Of a DNA stretch of 64,000 nt, positions 26,479-35,963 are shown piece after piece (positions within the stretch are counted from its first letter, which is position 1; every line of letters begins with the position of its first letter). The stretch spans positions 1 to 64,000 of the forward strand of contig JAFDEE010000019.1 of the NCBI GenBank assembly GCA_019310525.1, written 5' to 3'. The notes beneath the pieces were generated by a model. The model did not search any database and was not told where the DNA came from. It saw only the letters and a program-made list of their open reading frames with translations. Both the position numbers and the translations under genes were made by a program. The DNA is from Deltaproteobacteria bacterium. GTDB taxonomy: Bacteria; Desulfobacterota; DSM-4660; Desulfatiglandales; HGW-15.

Positions 26479-28164
26479 TCAGAATTCCCCGAAAACCCGG
26501 TCCAGGTCTTCGTCATCCACGTCAAAGACCTCTCCGCTTGGAGAAAGCGGTTCCCATTTCATGAAATCCGGCAGGCGATCCTGGCCGGGGCCGAACCCGG
26601 CCCTGGTATTGAATTCCCTTTCGCGCCACAGAGCCTTCCTGCCGATTTCTTTGACCTCGTTCTCGCCCGGCACCTTCCCCGTCAACGAACCGATAAGACC
26701 CGAAAAGAGGGTGTATTCTGCGCGAAGCCCTGTAAACTGGCATAATCCAAGGCTGTCGGCCAGGGTGACGTTGATCTGGGCTTCCCTGGAGCGTGTCGTG
26801 TGTCCCTTGTTCGAAAAGGGTTCTTCGGAAACAAAGCCCGCGGTGTGATCGGCTCCCTGGGGACTCGTCGCATAGGTCACCCCGAGCCCTTTAAGAGGGC
26901 GGGCACTGTGCCCTGGGAGGGATTGCCCTTTGACGGCCGGGATGCGGGAAATGCCGAATGCCTTTCCTGTAACACACGCTCCTTGCCCGAGGATTCGACC
27001 CAAATACGTGCCCCCGCCGATTTCATCGATAAGGTCCAGCGCCCGCCGGCCGTCTCCGAAGGAGAAGAGATCCGTTTCGGTAAGTATCCCCAGGGTTGCG
27101 CCGATCTCGATAGTGTCGATGCCGTAGTCATCGCATCGCCGATCGATCATGGCGATGGTGTCCAGGTCGTCGATGTCCAGGTTGGACCCCATAAGAACCA
27201 GGGTTTCATATTCAAGGCCGGATGTGAGGTAACCTCCCTTTTCGTCATTGTAGACATTTGAACACCGAATAATGCAACCCCGCATGCAGGCATGACCCAT
27301 TCGGCCACCCCGATCGGCCACGAGTTCTTTCATGCGCGCCGCATTGATCCCATCTTTTTTTTCGTAGGACCCTCGGGTGAAATTACGGGTGGGAAGGCTT
27401 CCTCTTGCATGACTGACATCAATGAGTCCCGCCGTGCCGTTTTCTCTCCAGAAGGCCGTTCTTTTACTGGATTCAATGGCTTGGATGTATTCCTTCAAGG
27501 CCTTTGAAAAGGATTCTCCGTCAATGGGTTTTCGCACCTTCGCCCCTTCAGGGTCGAGCACGATGGCCTTCAACCCTCTGGACCCCATAACGGCGCCGAG
27601 CCCCCCCCTTCCGGCATGCCGGCAGGGACGACCTTCCGTGTCTGTGACGGCGATGGTCGCCGCGGACATTTTCATCTCGCCGCAGGGACCGATAGTAAGG
27701 AATACTTTGTTCTCTCCAAAACGCTTTTTCAGGACCTCTACGGTTTCGTAATTCCCCTTTCCCTGCAATCCCCGGCCATCCACGAGTTCAGCCGAATCGG
27801 ATCCGATGACCAGGACTTGAGGAACCGGGGCGGTGGAGATACCACTGATCACCAAGGCACCGATCCCAAATTGGCCCAGCAGGATCCCCGCCATGCCCCC
27901 TACGTTGGATTCCTTGATGCCTCCCGTGAGTGGGCTTTTCCCACCGATAGAGAGGCGGCTTGCCGAGGGAATCACTGTTCCGGCGAAGAGGCCGGGAGCG
28001 AGGATCAGCCTGTTTTGGGGGCCCAAGGGATGGCAGGTCGGTGGGACCTCGCGGGCCATAATCCAATCGATCATCGCCCGGCCCCCCAGCCATGCCACCT
28101 CTTCAGGAAGCTCATTCTTTTCGATGTGTTGTTGATCCAGTTGAACGTTCAATCGGTATCTCAC
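26479..28164 (-). CDS. Aldehyde:ferredoxin oxidoreductase (tungsten AOR family)
   Basis: A 561-residue AOR-family enzyme, slightly shorter than the usual ~600. The N-terminal domain has ASRLSIGGKSPLTGGIKESNVGGMAGILLGQFG, where the tungstopterin is bound. The later part has HACMRGCIIRCSNVY (Cys ligands of the [4Fe-4S] cluster) and GLEYETLVLMGSNLDIDDLDTIAMIDRRCDDYGIDTIEIG. Such enzymes oxidise aldehydes to acids with ferredoxin, or the reverse. GTG 28164 is chosen because GGGAGG lies eight bases upstream; the longer open frame to 28371 runs through repeat D and is spurious. It is last in the minus-strand catabolic block, where an aminotransferase could supply the aldehyde. Confidence 0.9.
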   Translation of the reverse strand: MRYRLNVQLDQQHIEKNELPEEVAWLGGRAMIDWIMAREVPPTCHPLGPQNRLILAPGLFAGTVIPSASRLSIGGKSPLTGGIKESNVGGMAGILLGQFGIGALVISGISTAPVPQVLVIGSDSAELVDGRGLQGKGNYETVEVLKKRFGENKVFLTIGPCGEMKMSAATIAVTDTEGRPCRHAGRGGLGAVMGSRGLKAIVLDPEGAKVRKPIDGESFSKALKEYIQAIESSKRTAFWRENGTAGLIDVSHARGSLPTRNFTRGSYEKKDGINAARMKELVADRGGRMGHACMRGCIIRCSNVYNDEKGGYLTSGLEYETLVLMGSNLDIDDLDTIAMIDRRCDDYGIDTIEIGATLGILTETDLFSFGDGRRALDLIDEIGGGTYLGRILGQGACVTGKAFGISRIPAVKGQSLPGHSARPLKGLGVTYATSPQGADHTAGFVSEEPFSNKGHTTRSREAQINVTLADSLGLCQFTGLRAEYTLFSGLIGSLTGKVPGENEVKEIGRKALWREREFNTRAGFGPGQDRLPDFMKWEPLSPSGEVFDVDDEDLDRVFGEF

Positions 28165-28189
28165 GAAGAAATCCTCCCTTATGGAAAAA

Positions 28190-28335
28190 AATGAAGCTCC
28201 CCGCTGCAAGCAGCGGGATATCTTGAGCTGAATTGCGACGGAGCCAAACCCGCCTTCGCGCAAAAGCGCTTCGGCGCGCTCACCCCGCCATTCCTCCCTG
28301 TAACAAGAACTACAGGGTATCCTGGCGAAGGCGAA
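28190..28335 (-). repeat. Repeat family D, second copy
   Basis: The reverse complement matches 7459-7605 along ~145 bp, including both hairpins (CCCGCTGCAAGCAGCGGG here, and CCCTGTA...TACAGGG with a larger loop). It lies between the aldehyde oxidoreductase and the PpsB-like gene, so it is probably transcribed with the operon. Confidence 0.75.
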
Positions 28336-28387
28336 TGAAAGACCGTGGGGGGGCCCTGCACGCCCCGTCAAGGATATCGACGATGTC

Positions 28388-29458
28388 CTACCCGAAGAGT
28401 CGCTTGATCATGAGTTCAGCTATGTGTTCCGGATCCTCAATCCCCGGGGGTTTTTCGATCTCCCCTTTTTCCCGGTGGAAACCCGCGATGGGCCTGGCCT
28501 GAAGAAAGAAAATGCTTTCAGGAAAGGGTTCGTTCATGGATACGGCCCATTCGATGTCCTGGGGTATATTGCCGAAGAGTCTTTCCACCTTTTCCGCCTG
28601 TTTTACAAGGGCGATGATCTCTTGGTCTTCCAGAGAGGGGAGGTTCTGAGCGGATTTGGAGATAGATTCGATTCGGATACCCTTGTCCCGGGAGACGACC
28701 TGGCTGAGTTTGGGGTGTACGACCCGCTCTTCGATTTCAAGGGTGGTGCGGTTCACGGTAAACCTGTCCGGCGTGACACTGGACTGGACCACGCTCTCTC
28801 CCAGACCCCAGCTCGCCTCGATCACACATTGATTTGGATTCCGTGTGACCGGATGTGCCGTAAACAGTACACCTGCCGATCGTGCCGGGATAAACTGGCA
28901 CACAACAACGCCGATCGCCTCCCTTTCAAGGGGGAGTCCACGTTGTGCCCTCATGGCAAGTGCCCTGGGTGAATAGGCGCTTGCCCAGCAGGCCACGAGT
29001 TTCTTCAACAACATGTCCCTTCCGGACACGTTCAGGAAAGAAGAAAAAAGCCCCGGCCGGCTCACGGTGCCACTCGATCGAACTGCTACAGGAACGGATT
29101 CGACCCCCGAAATCTCGGAAAGGCGGTCATAGCTTTTCAAAATTTGATTCCTGAGAATGGAAGGTAACGGGGTGGACTCAAAGAGTTCGAACAGACGATT
29201 TCCCGCCTCTTCGAAGGCCGCAAGATCCGTGAATTCGACGTTCCTGTAATGGGCCAGGCATTCACGAATCCGCCCGAGCAGGCCCGTTTCATTAACGAAA
29301 AAATCCCAGGCCTTGATCGTTAGGGCGAACCCGGATGGTACGGGTAACCCGGCCCTTTTCATTTCCGCAAGGCTCAGGGCTTTCTTTCCCGTCAGGGGGG
29401 CATGGACCTCCAAAAGGTCTTCAAACCATACCAGGAATTCTTCCTTCTGTACCGTCAA
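28388..29458 (-). CDS. PpsB-like subunit (PEP synthase ATP-binding domain)
   Basis: A 356-residue protein made only of the PEP-synthase/PPDK N-terminal ATP-grasp domain. Landmarks are GKKALSLAEMKRAGLPVPSGFALT, VAVRSSGTVS, ARSAGVLFTAHPVTRNPNQCVIEASWGLGESVVQSSVTPDRF and a C-terminal QDIEWAVSM...IFFLQARPI. It lacks both the phosphohistidine domain and the PEP-binding barrel of PEP synthase. Its length matches the ~40 kDa protein 2 of phenylphosphate synthase (PpsB), which makes the enzyme-bound phosphate from ATP. TTG 29458 overlaps the upstream gene (TTGA) and has GGAGG seven bases before it, so it is coupled to the PpsA-like gene. Confidence 0.85.
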   Translation of the reverse strand: MTVQKEEFLVWFEDLLEVHAPLTGKKALSLAEMKRAGLPVPSGFALTIKAWDFFVNETGLLGRIRECLAHYRNVEFTDLAAFEEAGNRLFELFESTPLPSILRNQILKSYDRLSEISGVESVPVAVRSSGTVSRPGLFSSFLNVSGRDMLLKKLVACWASAYSPRALAMRAQRGLPLEREAIGVVVCQFIPARSAGVLFTAHPVTRNPNQCVIEASWGLGESVVQSSVTPDRFTVNRTTLEIEERVVHPKLSQVVSRDKGIRIESISKSAQNLPSLEDQEIIALVKQAEKVERLFGNIPQDIEWAVSMNEPFPESIFFLQARPIAGFHREKGEIEKPPGIEDPEHIAELMIKRLFG

Positions 29459-31170
29459 GGGCCATCCTCCAGGATCCAAACGGCTCCCCTCTCACCGTCA
29501 ATGCGGATATGTTGTCCGTCCTTGAGCTTCTTGGTGGCTTCCCCTGTCTGGACCACGACCGGAATATCGTGCTCACGCCCCATAATGGCCGCATGGGATA
29601 AGCTGGCTCCGCTATCGAGCACGATCCCCCGAATCAGGGGGAAGAACGGTGTCCAACTGGAATAGGTGGTCACGGCGACCAAGATGTCTCCATCCTTGAT
29701 CTTGGCAATATCATTTTCGTCCAGGACGAGGCATGCCCGTCCTTGTCCCAGGCCGGGTGCTGCAGGATTCCCCACGAGATCCGCCTTCAGGTCCCTGGAG
29801 ATCAGGGTTCGTGAGCCCACCGTCAATTTCAACATGACATAGTCCCGGGCCGCCAGGACGTATTCCATCGCTTTTTGGGGGTCATCTGAAAGCCTTCCGA
29901 TCAGATGGGGTCGTTCGGTTCTAAGGGAATATTTACGGTAATAGGCTTTCCTTTCCTCGATGAGGGGGCGAAAATTGATTCTGAGGGAGAGAAGATTGCG
30001 TCTGAAATCGTCAGGAAGGAGAAATACGAAATCTTCCGGGTCATCCATGAGCCCCTCCCGGACCAGACGTTTCGCACAGGCAAGGGCCGCCCTGCGCATC
30101 AGGGCATGAGAGGTGTGTTCAAAGTAATAATTATGCCCTTCCGCAAATATCCCGGTCTGCTGGGTAAGTTCCATGAGTTTTCTTACCCAGGATCGCTCGG
30201 AAGGCGGGAATTTTGAAATGATCTCGGCCTCTGCATCCAGCCTGTCCCGGACGATCTCGGCGCGGGACGCCTCGTCTTCCATTCCCTGGGGCCGTTCGAA
30301 ACAGTGTCTGATCAAGGGAAACAATTGCTCCGGCCGCTCAATGATGCTGGGGGCATTGAATTCCATGACCCGGGGCATTCGCCAACCATGGGTCCTTACG
30401 AAATCATAGAACCCGTTTTCGCGGTGAAGCCATCGACGCCCCGCCTCGTTTTCTTCCAAGGCATTAAGCACTTCTCTATCCGGGGTGCCCTTGATCAACG
30501 GATCCAGTCCCTGTTCCGCGGCATCCATGGCGAGTTTCCAGAGGGTCCTGTTCACTTCCAGCATCTTGTTGTCGAATCCCCTGATGAGGCGATGCCACAA
30601 GGGGCTGGTATCGTTGATCCCGGCGTATTCCCGGCAAAGGTCTTCGAAAAGGGAGTAAAAGGCGAAGAGAGTATACAACATCCATGAGTGGAGTCCCCAG
30701 ACCCGGTAGTTGAAGTGGAACACCTGTTCGAAATGGTCGTAGAGTTCGGAAAGACCGGCCTGGTCCGGGTTGAAGGCCTTGAAACGGTCATAGCTTCGAT
30801 TCAGCTCAAGGATCACCTTGTCGTGAATCTCGTTATACCCGGTCACAAATGACTGAAGATGTTGCTTGAAACGCTCGCTCCGCGCCCTCTTTTCAGCTTC
30901 GTCCGTGACCAGTACGGGGCACATGTAAGCGCATCCGTCCACTTCGCGCCAATCTGTTCCCCGGCACGTCGGGAGGCCCATAGTTTCAGCGGCCCAAAGG
31001 TCCCCGTATCTCTGGTGATGGGTCCAACTCCAGATGAACAGCGGAGTCCAGGGGGGAATGGAATGGGCTGCATCAAGGTACCAGCAAGGATAAGCTTTCA
31101 GATCGTCTTCGTTTAGGACGAATGCATGGTAGCGCCTCTCAGGCATCCATTCTGGTTTCCATTCGACCAT
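29455..31170 (-). CDS. PpsA-like phosphohistidine subunit, paralogue 2
   Basis: A 571-residue protein. The last ~90 residues are the PEP-utiliser mobile domain with the phospho-accepting His in SGASLSHAAIMGREHDIPVVV. The first ~440 residues are a largely helical, Trp- and Tyr-rich domain (AYPCWYLDAAHSIPPWTPLFIWSW...) without PEP-synthase PEP-barrel motifs. That architecture and size fit the ~70 kDa phenylphosphate synthase subunit PpsA, in which this domain binds the acceptor. ATG 31170 is preferred (GGGAG eight bases away) over GTG 31179. It is translationally coupled to the PpsB-like gene. A closely related paralogue lies upstream at 31536-33254. The acceptor substrate is unknown. Confidence 0.8.
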   Translation of the reverse strand: MVEWKPEWMPERRYHAFVLNEDDLKAYPCWYLDAAHSIPPWTPLFIWSWTHHQRYGDLWAAETMGLPTCRGTDWREVDGCAYMCPVLVTDEAEKRARSERFKQHLQSFVTGYNEIHDKVILELNRSYDRFKAFNPDQAGLSELYDHFEQVFHFNYRVWGLHSWMLYTLFAFYSLFEDLCREYAGINDTSPLWHRLIRGFDNKMLEVNRTLWKLAMDAAEQGLDPLIKGTPDREVLNALEENEAGRRWLHRENGFYDFVRTHGWRMPRVMEFNAPSIIERPEQLFPLIRHCFERPQGMEDEASRAEIVRDRLDAEAEIISKFPPSERSWVRKLMELTQQTGIFAEGHNYYFEHTSHALMRRAALACAKRLVREGLMDDPEDFVFLLPDDFRRNLLSLRINFRPLIEERKAYYRKYSLRTERPHLIGRLSDDPQKAMEYVLAARDYVMLKLTVGSRTLISRDLKADLVGNPAAPGLGQGRACLVLDENDIAKIKDGDILVAVTTYSSWTPFFPLIRGIVLDSGASLSHAAIMGREHDIPVVVQTGEATKKLKDGQHIRIDGERGAVWILEDGP

Positions 31171-31535
31171 CGATGACACTCCCGGATGCTTCGATCCGCA
31201 GAAGGCTGAACCTATCCGTATGTACCGAAAAAAAGGGGAGTACAGGTTTCCTGTTTCGATCAGAGGTGGTTCAATATCTTTATCCCGGATTATGCAATTG
31301 CCAAGTTTGCCGAAGATGCAAGGCGTAAGGTGCCCCAGACTACTTCAGTACTTCGAGCGCCTTACAACGCAGCAGAATCGGCAATCCCGAAGGGTGACAA
31401 ATTTTGAATAGATTTGATGTTTCCTGACTCCACCTTTTAGGTGAATATAATCTGATCCGAAGAGATGCTCAACAGTCTATAATCATTAAATAAATGACTT
31501 CTTTCAAAATTTGTCATGCATAATCTGGGTTTATA
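31171..31535. other. Gap between the two PpsA-like genes
   Basis: About 365 bp with no supported gene. Its right end (31508-31531, TCATGCATAATCTGGGTTT) resembles a single family A terminal repeat, so part of it may be a decayed MITE. The AT-rich stretch 31440-31510 on the minus strand could hold a terminator or promoter, but I see no clear one. Confidence 0.4.
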
Positions 31536-33254
31536 TCATTCCACCTTAAAGACAAGGCCCTCCTTGGATTCGATCCTGATTCTGTCTCCGGTCTTTATTT
31601 TGTATGTCCCATCTCCCGTATTCGAAACCACGGGAACGTCATATTCCCTCCCCACGATACAGGCATGGCTCACGCTGCCGCCTCCATCGGTCACCACTCC
31701 CTTAAGTAACGGCCATACGGGACTCCAGCTCCCATGGGTGGCGGGGGCGACCAGTATTTCTCCGGGTTTCACGTCATTGATATCCGATGTATGGATCACT
31801 CTGCGGGCGATCCCTTCGACGGTACCCACGTTGCCGCAGTTTCCGAAAACGATGGCCCCGGTTTCGGGTCTTGGCTTCACAAAAGGACCTACGGTGATCT
31901 TGGTCACGACCGGGTCCCTGGGACCAAGGACATAGGGAAGGGTATCCTCGGGCTTGAGGTTCGGATCGGCGGACTCAATGGGAGGACGGTTTTCATACTC
32001 CGTCTGCTTGATCCATTCCTGTCGCCTCTCCTTTGCCAGATCACCAACCTCGTAGTTTTCAGGGTAGGCAATGAACATGCCGAGTTCATCAGGAATAAAG
32101 AAGAATATGTCATCAGGATCATCGAAGGTTCCGAACTCGACGAGTCTTTCACCGATCTTTCTGAAGACATAACGGTTCACTGCATGGCATTGTATCTCGT
32201 CTATCCAGTCATGGGCCTCGCTGTAAAAACTGGTCCTTTGCACGAGTCTCATCATAAGCTCGAAGTATTCCATGTCGGGATAACCGTTGGCCCTTGCCTT
32301 TCTCAGGACTTCTTCTTCCGCCTCTTTGCGGCGTTCTTCAAGACGCGGCCGAATCTCATCCAAGGGGAACACCATATCCGCTCCGCCGTCAAAAAGGAGG
32401 TATTGCTTCAACCATTTGAAAAGCGGGGCAGGATCCTCCCACCAAAGCGGATTGATGAATTCCATCATCCTCGGTTGCCGCCATCCGTAACCCTTGGTAA
32501 ACATGTAATCATTGTAATGTCGGTCCAGCCACTGCTTTCCTGCCTCGGTCTCTTTCAGCGTATCGATTGTTTCATCGGGAGGGGTTTTCCGAATGACATC
32601 GTCGACCTTGAGTTCAATGGCCTTGTTCCTGAGATCCCACATGGCACGGTCCATTTCAAAGAGGTAATTGTCATACCCCCTGATCAGGTCATGCCAGAGC
32701 CCGTCGGTTTCAAGTATTCCGACGTATTCCTTGCACATGTCTTCGAATTCCCAGTAAGCCCCGAACTGGCCGTACATAAAGTAGAAGTGCCACTCCCACA
32801 TCTTTTTGTTGACTTCCAGGGTTTCATAAAAGATCTTGTAGAGATCATAGACCGAGGCGTTTTGGAAATCAAATGCCTTTTCCTTCTCATATATGCTTTC
32901 CAGTTCCTGTTGGTGCCTGGCCCAGAGTTCATCCCACTTGGGAGCGAAAGTATTGACAATCCATTCCCTGTTGAGCCTTTTCCTTTCCTCTACTTCTTTC
33001 TGGTCTGGAATGGGCAGCCCGTTTTCAAGGGCACATCCGTCGATATCGATCATGATATGCCCCCTCGTACCCGGTGTAAAGGTTTCATTGCACCCGTAAT
33101 AGACCCCGTGAGCCTCGTTAAAGATCCAGCACCACATGAAAAGGGGGGCGAACGGCGGATAACTATGGGATTTATTGAGAAACATCACGGGATATTTTTT
33201 CAGATCCCTACGGGGGTAGAACTCCCTGGTGTGTAAACGCCACATCCATGCCAT
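31536..33254 (-). CDS. PpsA-like phosphohistidine subunit, paralogue 1
   Basis: A 572-residue paralogue of the protein at 29455-31170. The N-terminal region shows the same pattern (KKYPVMFLNKSHSYPPFAPLFMWCWIFNEAHG against AYPCWYLDAAHSIPPWTPLFIWSWTHHQRYG), as does the C-terminal phosphohistidine motif GGGSVSHACIVGREYDVPVVS. Both keep the His, so both should accept phosphate. The sequences differ widely between the ends, suggesting different acceptors or a heteromeric pair. The start ATG has AAGGAGG upstream. It follows the aminotransferase gene by 61 bp. One ATP-binding subunit (28388-29458) may serve both. Confidence 0.8.
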   Translation of the reverse strand: MAWMWRLHTREFYPRRDLKKYPVMFLNKSHSYPPFAPLFMWCWIFNEAHGVYYGCNETFTPGTRGHIMIDIDGCALENGLPIPDQKEVEERKRLNREWIVNTFAPKWDELWARHQQELESIYEKEKAFDFQNASVYDLYKIFYETLEVNKKMWEWHFYFMYGQFGAYWEFEDMCKEYVGILETDGLWHDLIRGYDNYLFEMDRAMWDLRNKAIELKVDDVIRKTPPDETIDTLKETEAGKQWLDRHYNDYMFTKGYGWRQPRMMEFINPLWWEDPAPLFKWLKQYLLFDGGADMVFPLDEIRPRLEERRKEAEEEVLRKARANGYPDMEYFELMMRLVQRTSFYSEAHDWIDEIQCHAVNRYVFRKIGERLVEFGTFDDPDDIFFFIPDELGMFIAYPENYEVGDLAKERRQEWIKQTEYENRPPIESADPNLKPEDTLPYVLGPRDPVVTKITVGPFVKPRPETGAIVFGNCGNVGTVEGIARRVIHTSDINDVKPGEILVAPATHGSWSPVWPLLKGVVTDGGGSVSHACIVGREYDVPVVSNTGDGTYKIKTGDRIRIESKEGLVFKVE

Positions 33255-33315
33255 GGCTCACTGACCTCCTTGGAAAAGGTTTTAAAGATATATCCTGAGA
33301 GTGGATCGGGAATCC

Positions 33316-34662
33316 TCAGGGCTTGAATTTCTTTACCGCCCGTTTGATACCTTCGAGTATTTCGTCAACCTCTTCCCTGGTCACGATGAGGGGCGGACCT
33401 ATTTGTATCCGACTTCCACCGGGACGGACAATAATGCCTTCCTCCAGTATGGCCTTCACCAGCCTTTTTTCAGCCTTGTTGGCGAAGGGTTCGCGGGTCT
33501 TTTGATCCTGGACCAACTCGAAGCCGAGGAACAGCCCCATCCCTTGAACCTGCCCTATGAAGGGGTATTCCTGCAGCTTTTCCAGTTCGTCGAGCATGTA
33601 GCGACCCATATTAGCGGAGTTCTCCACCAGGTTTTCATCGATCAAGATTTCGAGATTTTTCTTGGCAACGGCACAGGCGACGGGATGCGCGCCACAGGTA
33701 TGGAGATGGGGAAAGGGATCATCACAGAGCATCCCCTGGAAAATTTTGTCGGTGAAGGCAACCCCTGCTATTGGGAGTGAAGAGCTGATCATCCCTTTGG
33801 ACATGCAAAGGAGGTCCGGAGTGATATTCCAGTGCATGCAAGCAAAATTCTTCCCCGTTCTTCCAAAACCCGTCATGACTTCATCCAGGATCAGCAAGAC
33901 ATCGTGGGCATCACAGATCTCTCTTATCTTGGGGAAGTATTCAGGAGGGGGACAGATGGTTCCCGAGACCCCGTAAATGGGTTCGGCCACAAATGCGGCC
34001 ACCCGGTCCTTGCCCTCCTGCTCAATGGTTTCAGCAAGGGCTTCGGCACACTCCAGGTTGCAGCCCGGATAGTCCTTTCCAAAAGGACACCTGTAGCAAT
34101 AGCATTCCGATGTATAGAGGACATCCGGGTTGGGGCTGCCCACTTTATTGTGGAAACGGTCGATCCCCGTGGCCCACATGGAAAAAAGGTTGAGTCCGTG
34201 ATAGCTGAGCTTCCTGCTGATGATTTTGGTCTTTTCCCCATAACCCTTAGTCGCCCAGTAGTAGCGAGCGATCTTATAGGCCGCTTCGTTGGCCTCGGCC
34301 CCACTGTTCACGAAAAAGAAGCGGTCCAGTCCCGGTGGAGTGAATTTTGAAAGGGCTTGGGCATACTCAATGGCGGCGGTGTGGGCAACGCCTGACCAAG
34401 ACTCGGCATAACTAAGCCTGGACATCTGCTCCCGGGCCACTTCCGCCAATTCCTGGCGTCCGTAACCGCAATTTACGCAGACCGCGCCCGCCAACGCGTC
34501 GATATATTCTCTTCCATGGATATCCCTTATCCGGATCCCTTTGGCGGATTCCAGAATCAACGGGGTACCGTTTTCCGAAAAATCCCGAAGGGGGACCCCT
34601 CCATGCAGAAGGTGTTGTTTGTCCTCTTCGATCCACCCCCTGGCAAGTGTGAATTTACTCAT
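33316..34662 (-). CDS. Class III (omega-type) PLP aminotransferase
   Basis: A 448-residue PLP enzyme. Key elements are NSGAEANEAAYKIARYYWATKGYGEKTKIISRKLSYHG (cofactor phosphate site), LILDEVMTGFGRTG (Asp that contacts the pyridine nitrogen) and DLLCMSKGMISSSLPIAG (Schiff-base Lys). The class III family includes omega-amino acid:pyruvate and taurine:pyruvate aminotransferases, which turn an amine into an aldehyde and pyruvate into alanine. Next to it is alanine dehydrogenase, which would regenerate pyruvate and release ammonium, the arrangement known for taurine catabolism. No sulfoacetaldehyde enzyme is present, so taurine itself is not indicated. ATG 34662 is chosen because GGAGGG lies just upstream. 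Confidence 0.88.
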   Translation of the reverse strand: MSKFTLARGWIEEDKQHLLHGGVPLRDFSENGTPLILESAKGIRIRDIHGREYIDALAGAVCVNCGYGRQELAEVAREQMSRLSYAESWSGVAHTAAIEYAQALSKFTPPGLDRFFFVNSGAEANEAAYKIARYYWATKGYGEKTKIISRKLSYHGLNLFSMWATGIDRFHNKVGSPNPDVLYTSECYCYRCPFGKDYPGCNLECAEALAETIEQEGKDRVAAFVAEPIYGVSGTICPPPEYFPKIREICDAHDVLLILDEVMTGFGRTGKNFACMHWNITPDLLCMSKGMISSSLPIAGVAFTDKIFQGMLCDDPFPHLHTCGAHPVACAVAKKNLEILIDENLVENSANMGRYMLDELEKLQEYPFIGQVQGMGLFLGFELVQDQKTREPFANKAEKRLVKAILEEGIIVRPGGSRIQIGPPLIVTREEVDEILEGIKRAVKKFKP

Positions 34663-34695
34663 AACGCCCTCCAATAGAAAAAAGGTGATGATATT

Positions 34696-35802
34696 TCAGA
34701 TCTCAAATGGAGTGTATTCCAGCCCCAGGGCGTCGGCGACCGCCTTGTAATGGAGCTTTCCGCCGCATACGTTGATGCCCTTTCGAAGCGGCTCATCGAG
34801 GCGCACCGCTTCGGGAAATCCCTGGTTCGCCAATTTCAAAACATAAGGCAGGGTGGCATTGGTCAATGCGAAAGTAGAAGTTCTTGCCACGGCTCCCGGC
34901 ATGTTGGCCACCCCGTAATGGCAAATGCCGTCCACTTCGTATACCGGATCGTCGTGGTAGGTGGGCCTGATCGTCTCGACACACCCACCTTGATCCACCG
35001 CGACATCAACAATGACGGCCCCTGGCTTCATTGTTGAAAGCATTTCCCGGGTGATCAGGTGAGGTGCCTTGGCCCCTGGAATAAGTACCGCCCCGATGAC
35101 CAGATCAGCCACTTTGATTTGTTCTTCAATATTCTGTCGGTTTGACATCAGGGTAGTCACACGACACTGAAAGACATCGTCAAGATATCTCAGGCGTTCC
35201 AGACTGATGTCCAGGATGGACACCCGAGCTCCCATTCCGAGCGCCATTTTCGCGGCGTTGAGGCCGACCGTTCCACCCCCCACGATCACGACGTTCCCCG
35301 GAGCGACTCCGGGCACACCGCCCAACAAAACACCTCTTCCTCCATGCTCTTTCTGGAGGAAATAAGCCCCAACCTGCACCGCCACCCGTCCCGCAACTTC
35401 ACTCATGGGGGTAAGCAAGGGCAGGGATCCATCGGGTAACTGGACGGTCTCGTATGCAATCCCGATACACTTGCTTTTCAGGAGGGCCAGGGTGAGTTCC
35501 TTCGCTGGTGCCAGGTGGAGATAGGTGAAAAGAATTTGGTTCTCCTTCAGGAGATCCCATTCCTGTTCGAGGGGTTCTTTCACCTTCACAATCATCTCCG
35601 ACTCAGCATAGACCTCCTCGATCGTTTCCTTCAGTTCGGCTCCCGCCTTGATGAACTCATCATCTGAAAAACCACTCCCGGTTCCAGCTGTTTTTTGCAC
35701 TAAAACCCTGTGTCCGGCTTCCGTTAGGGCCCGAACACCCGAGGGTACCATCCCGACCCTGTTTTCAGCCTTTTTGATCTCTTTGGGTACACCTACGATC
35801 AT
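34696..35802 (-). CDS. ald: Alanine dehydrogenase
   Basis: A 368-residue NAD-dependent enzyme for alanine to pyruvate plus ammonium. The N-terminus [26 protein letters not shown], the substrate-binding [23 protein letters not shown], the Rossmann motif [24 protein letters not shown] and the late [26 protein letters not shown] are all typical. It lies 33 bp upstream of the aminotransferase on the same strand and should recycle the alanine made by it. Confidence 0.95.
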   Translation of the reverse strand: MIVGVPKEIKKAENRVGMVPSGVRALTEAGHRVLVQKTAGTGSGFSDDEFIKAGAELKETIEEVYAESEMIVKVKEPLEQEWDLLKENQILFTYLHLAPAKELTLALLKSKCIGIAYETVQLPDGSLPLLTPMSEVAGRVAVQVGAYFLQKEHGGRGVLLGGVPGVAPGNVVIVGGGTVGLNAAKMALGMGARVSILDISLERLRYLDDVFQCRVTTLMSNRQNIEEQIKVADLVIGAVLIPGAKAPHLITREMLSTMKPGAVIVDVAVDQGGCVETIRPTYHDDPVYEVDGICHYGVANMPGAVARTSTFALTNATLPYVLKLANQGFPEAVRLDEPLRKGINVCGGKLHYKAVADALGLEYTPFEI

Positions 35803-35963
35803 GGTAGACCTCTCCTTTCGATTGGATTTCTTTTATCGAGATTTCATGACCTATAGTTCGTTAATTCCATCACGGAGGATGTTGCGAATATGGAGGGAAG
35901 GGCTTCCTGCCGACATAGAGACCGTGGGTATGACATCGGGTAGGGGGACCATTGGAAAAACGC

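Noticed and set aside
28165-28371. N-terminal extension of the aldehyde oxidoreductase
   Set aside because: It is translated repeat family D sequence; GTG 28164 has a proper ribosome binding site and gives the family's N-terminus.
31734-33236. 500-codon plus-strand open frame
   Set aside because: It is antisense to the PpsA-like gene, has no family resemblance or ribosome binding site, and is explained by GC-rich codon bias of the real gene.
33316-34662. Taurine:pyruvate aminotransferase as a firm assignment
   Set aside because: The aminotransferase/alanine dehydrogenase pair fits, but no sulfoacetaldehyde-processing gene is present and the neighbours point to a glutaryl-CoA route.
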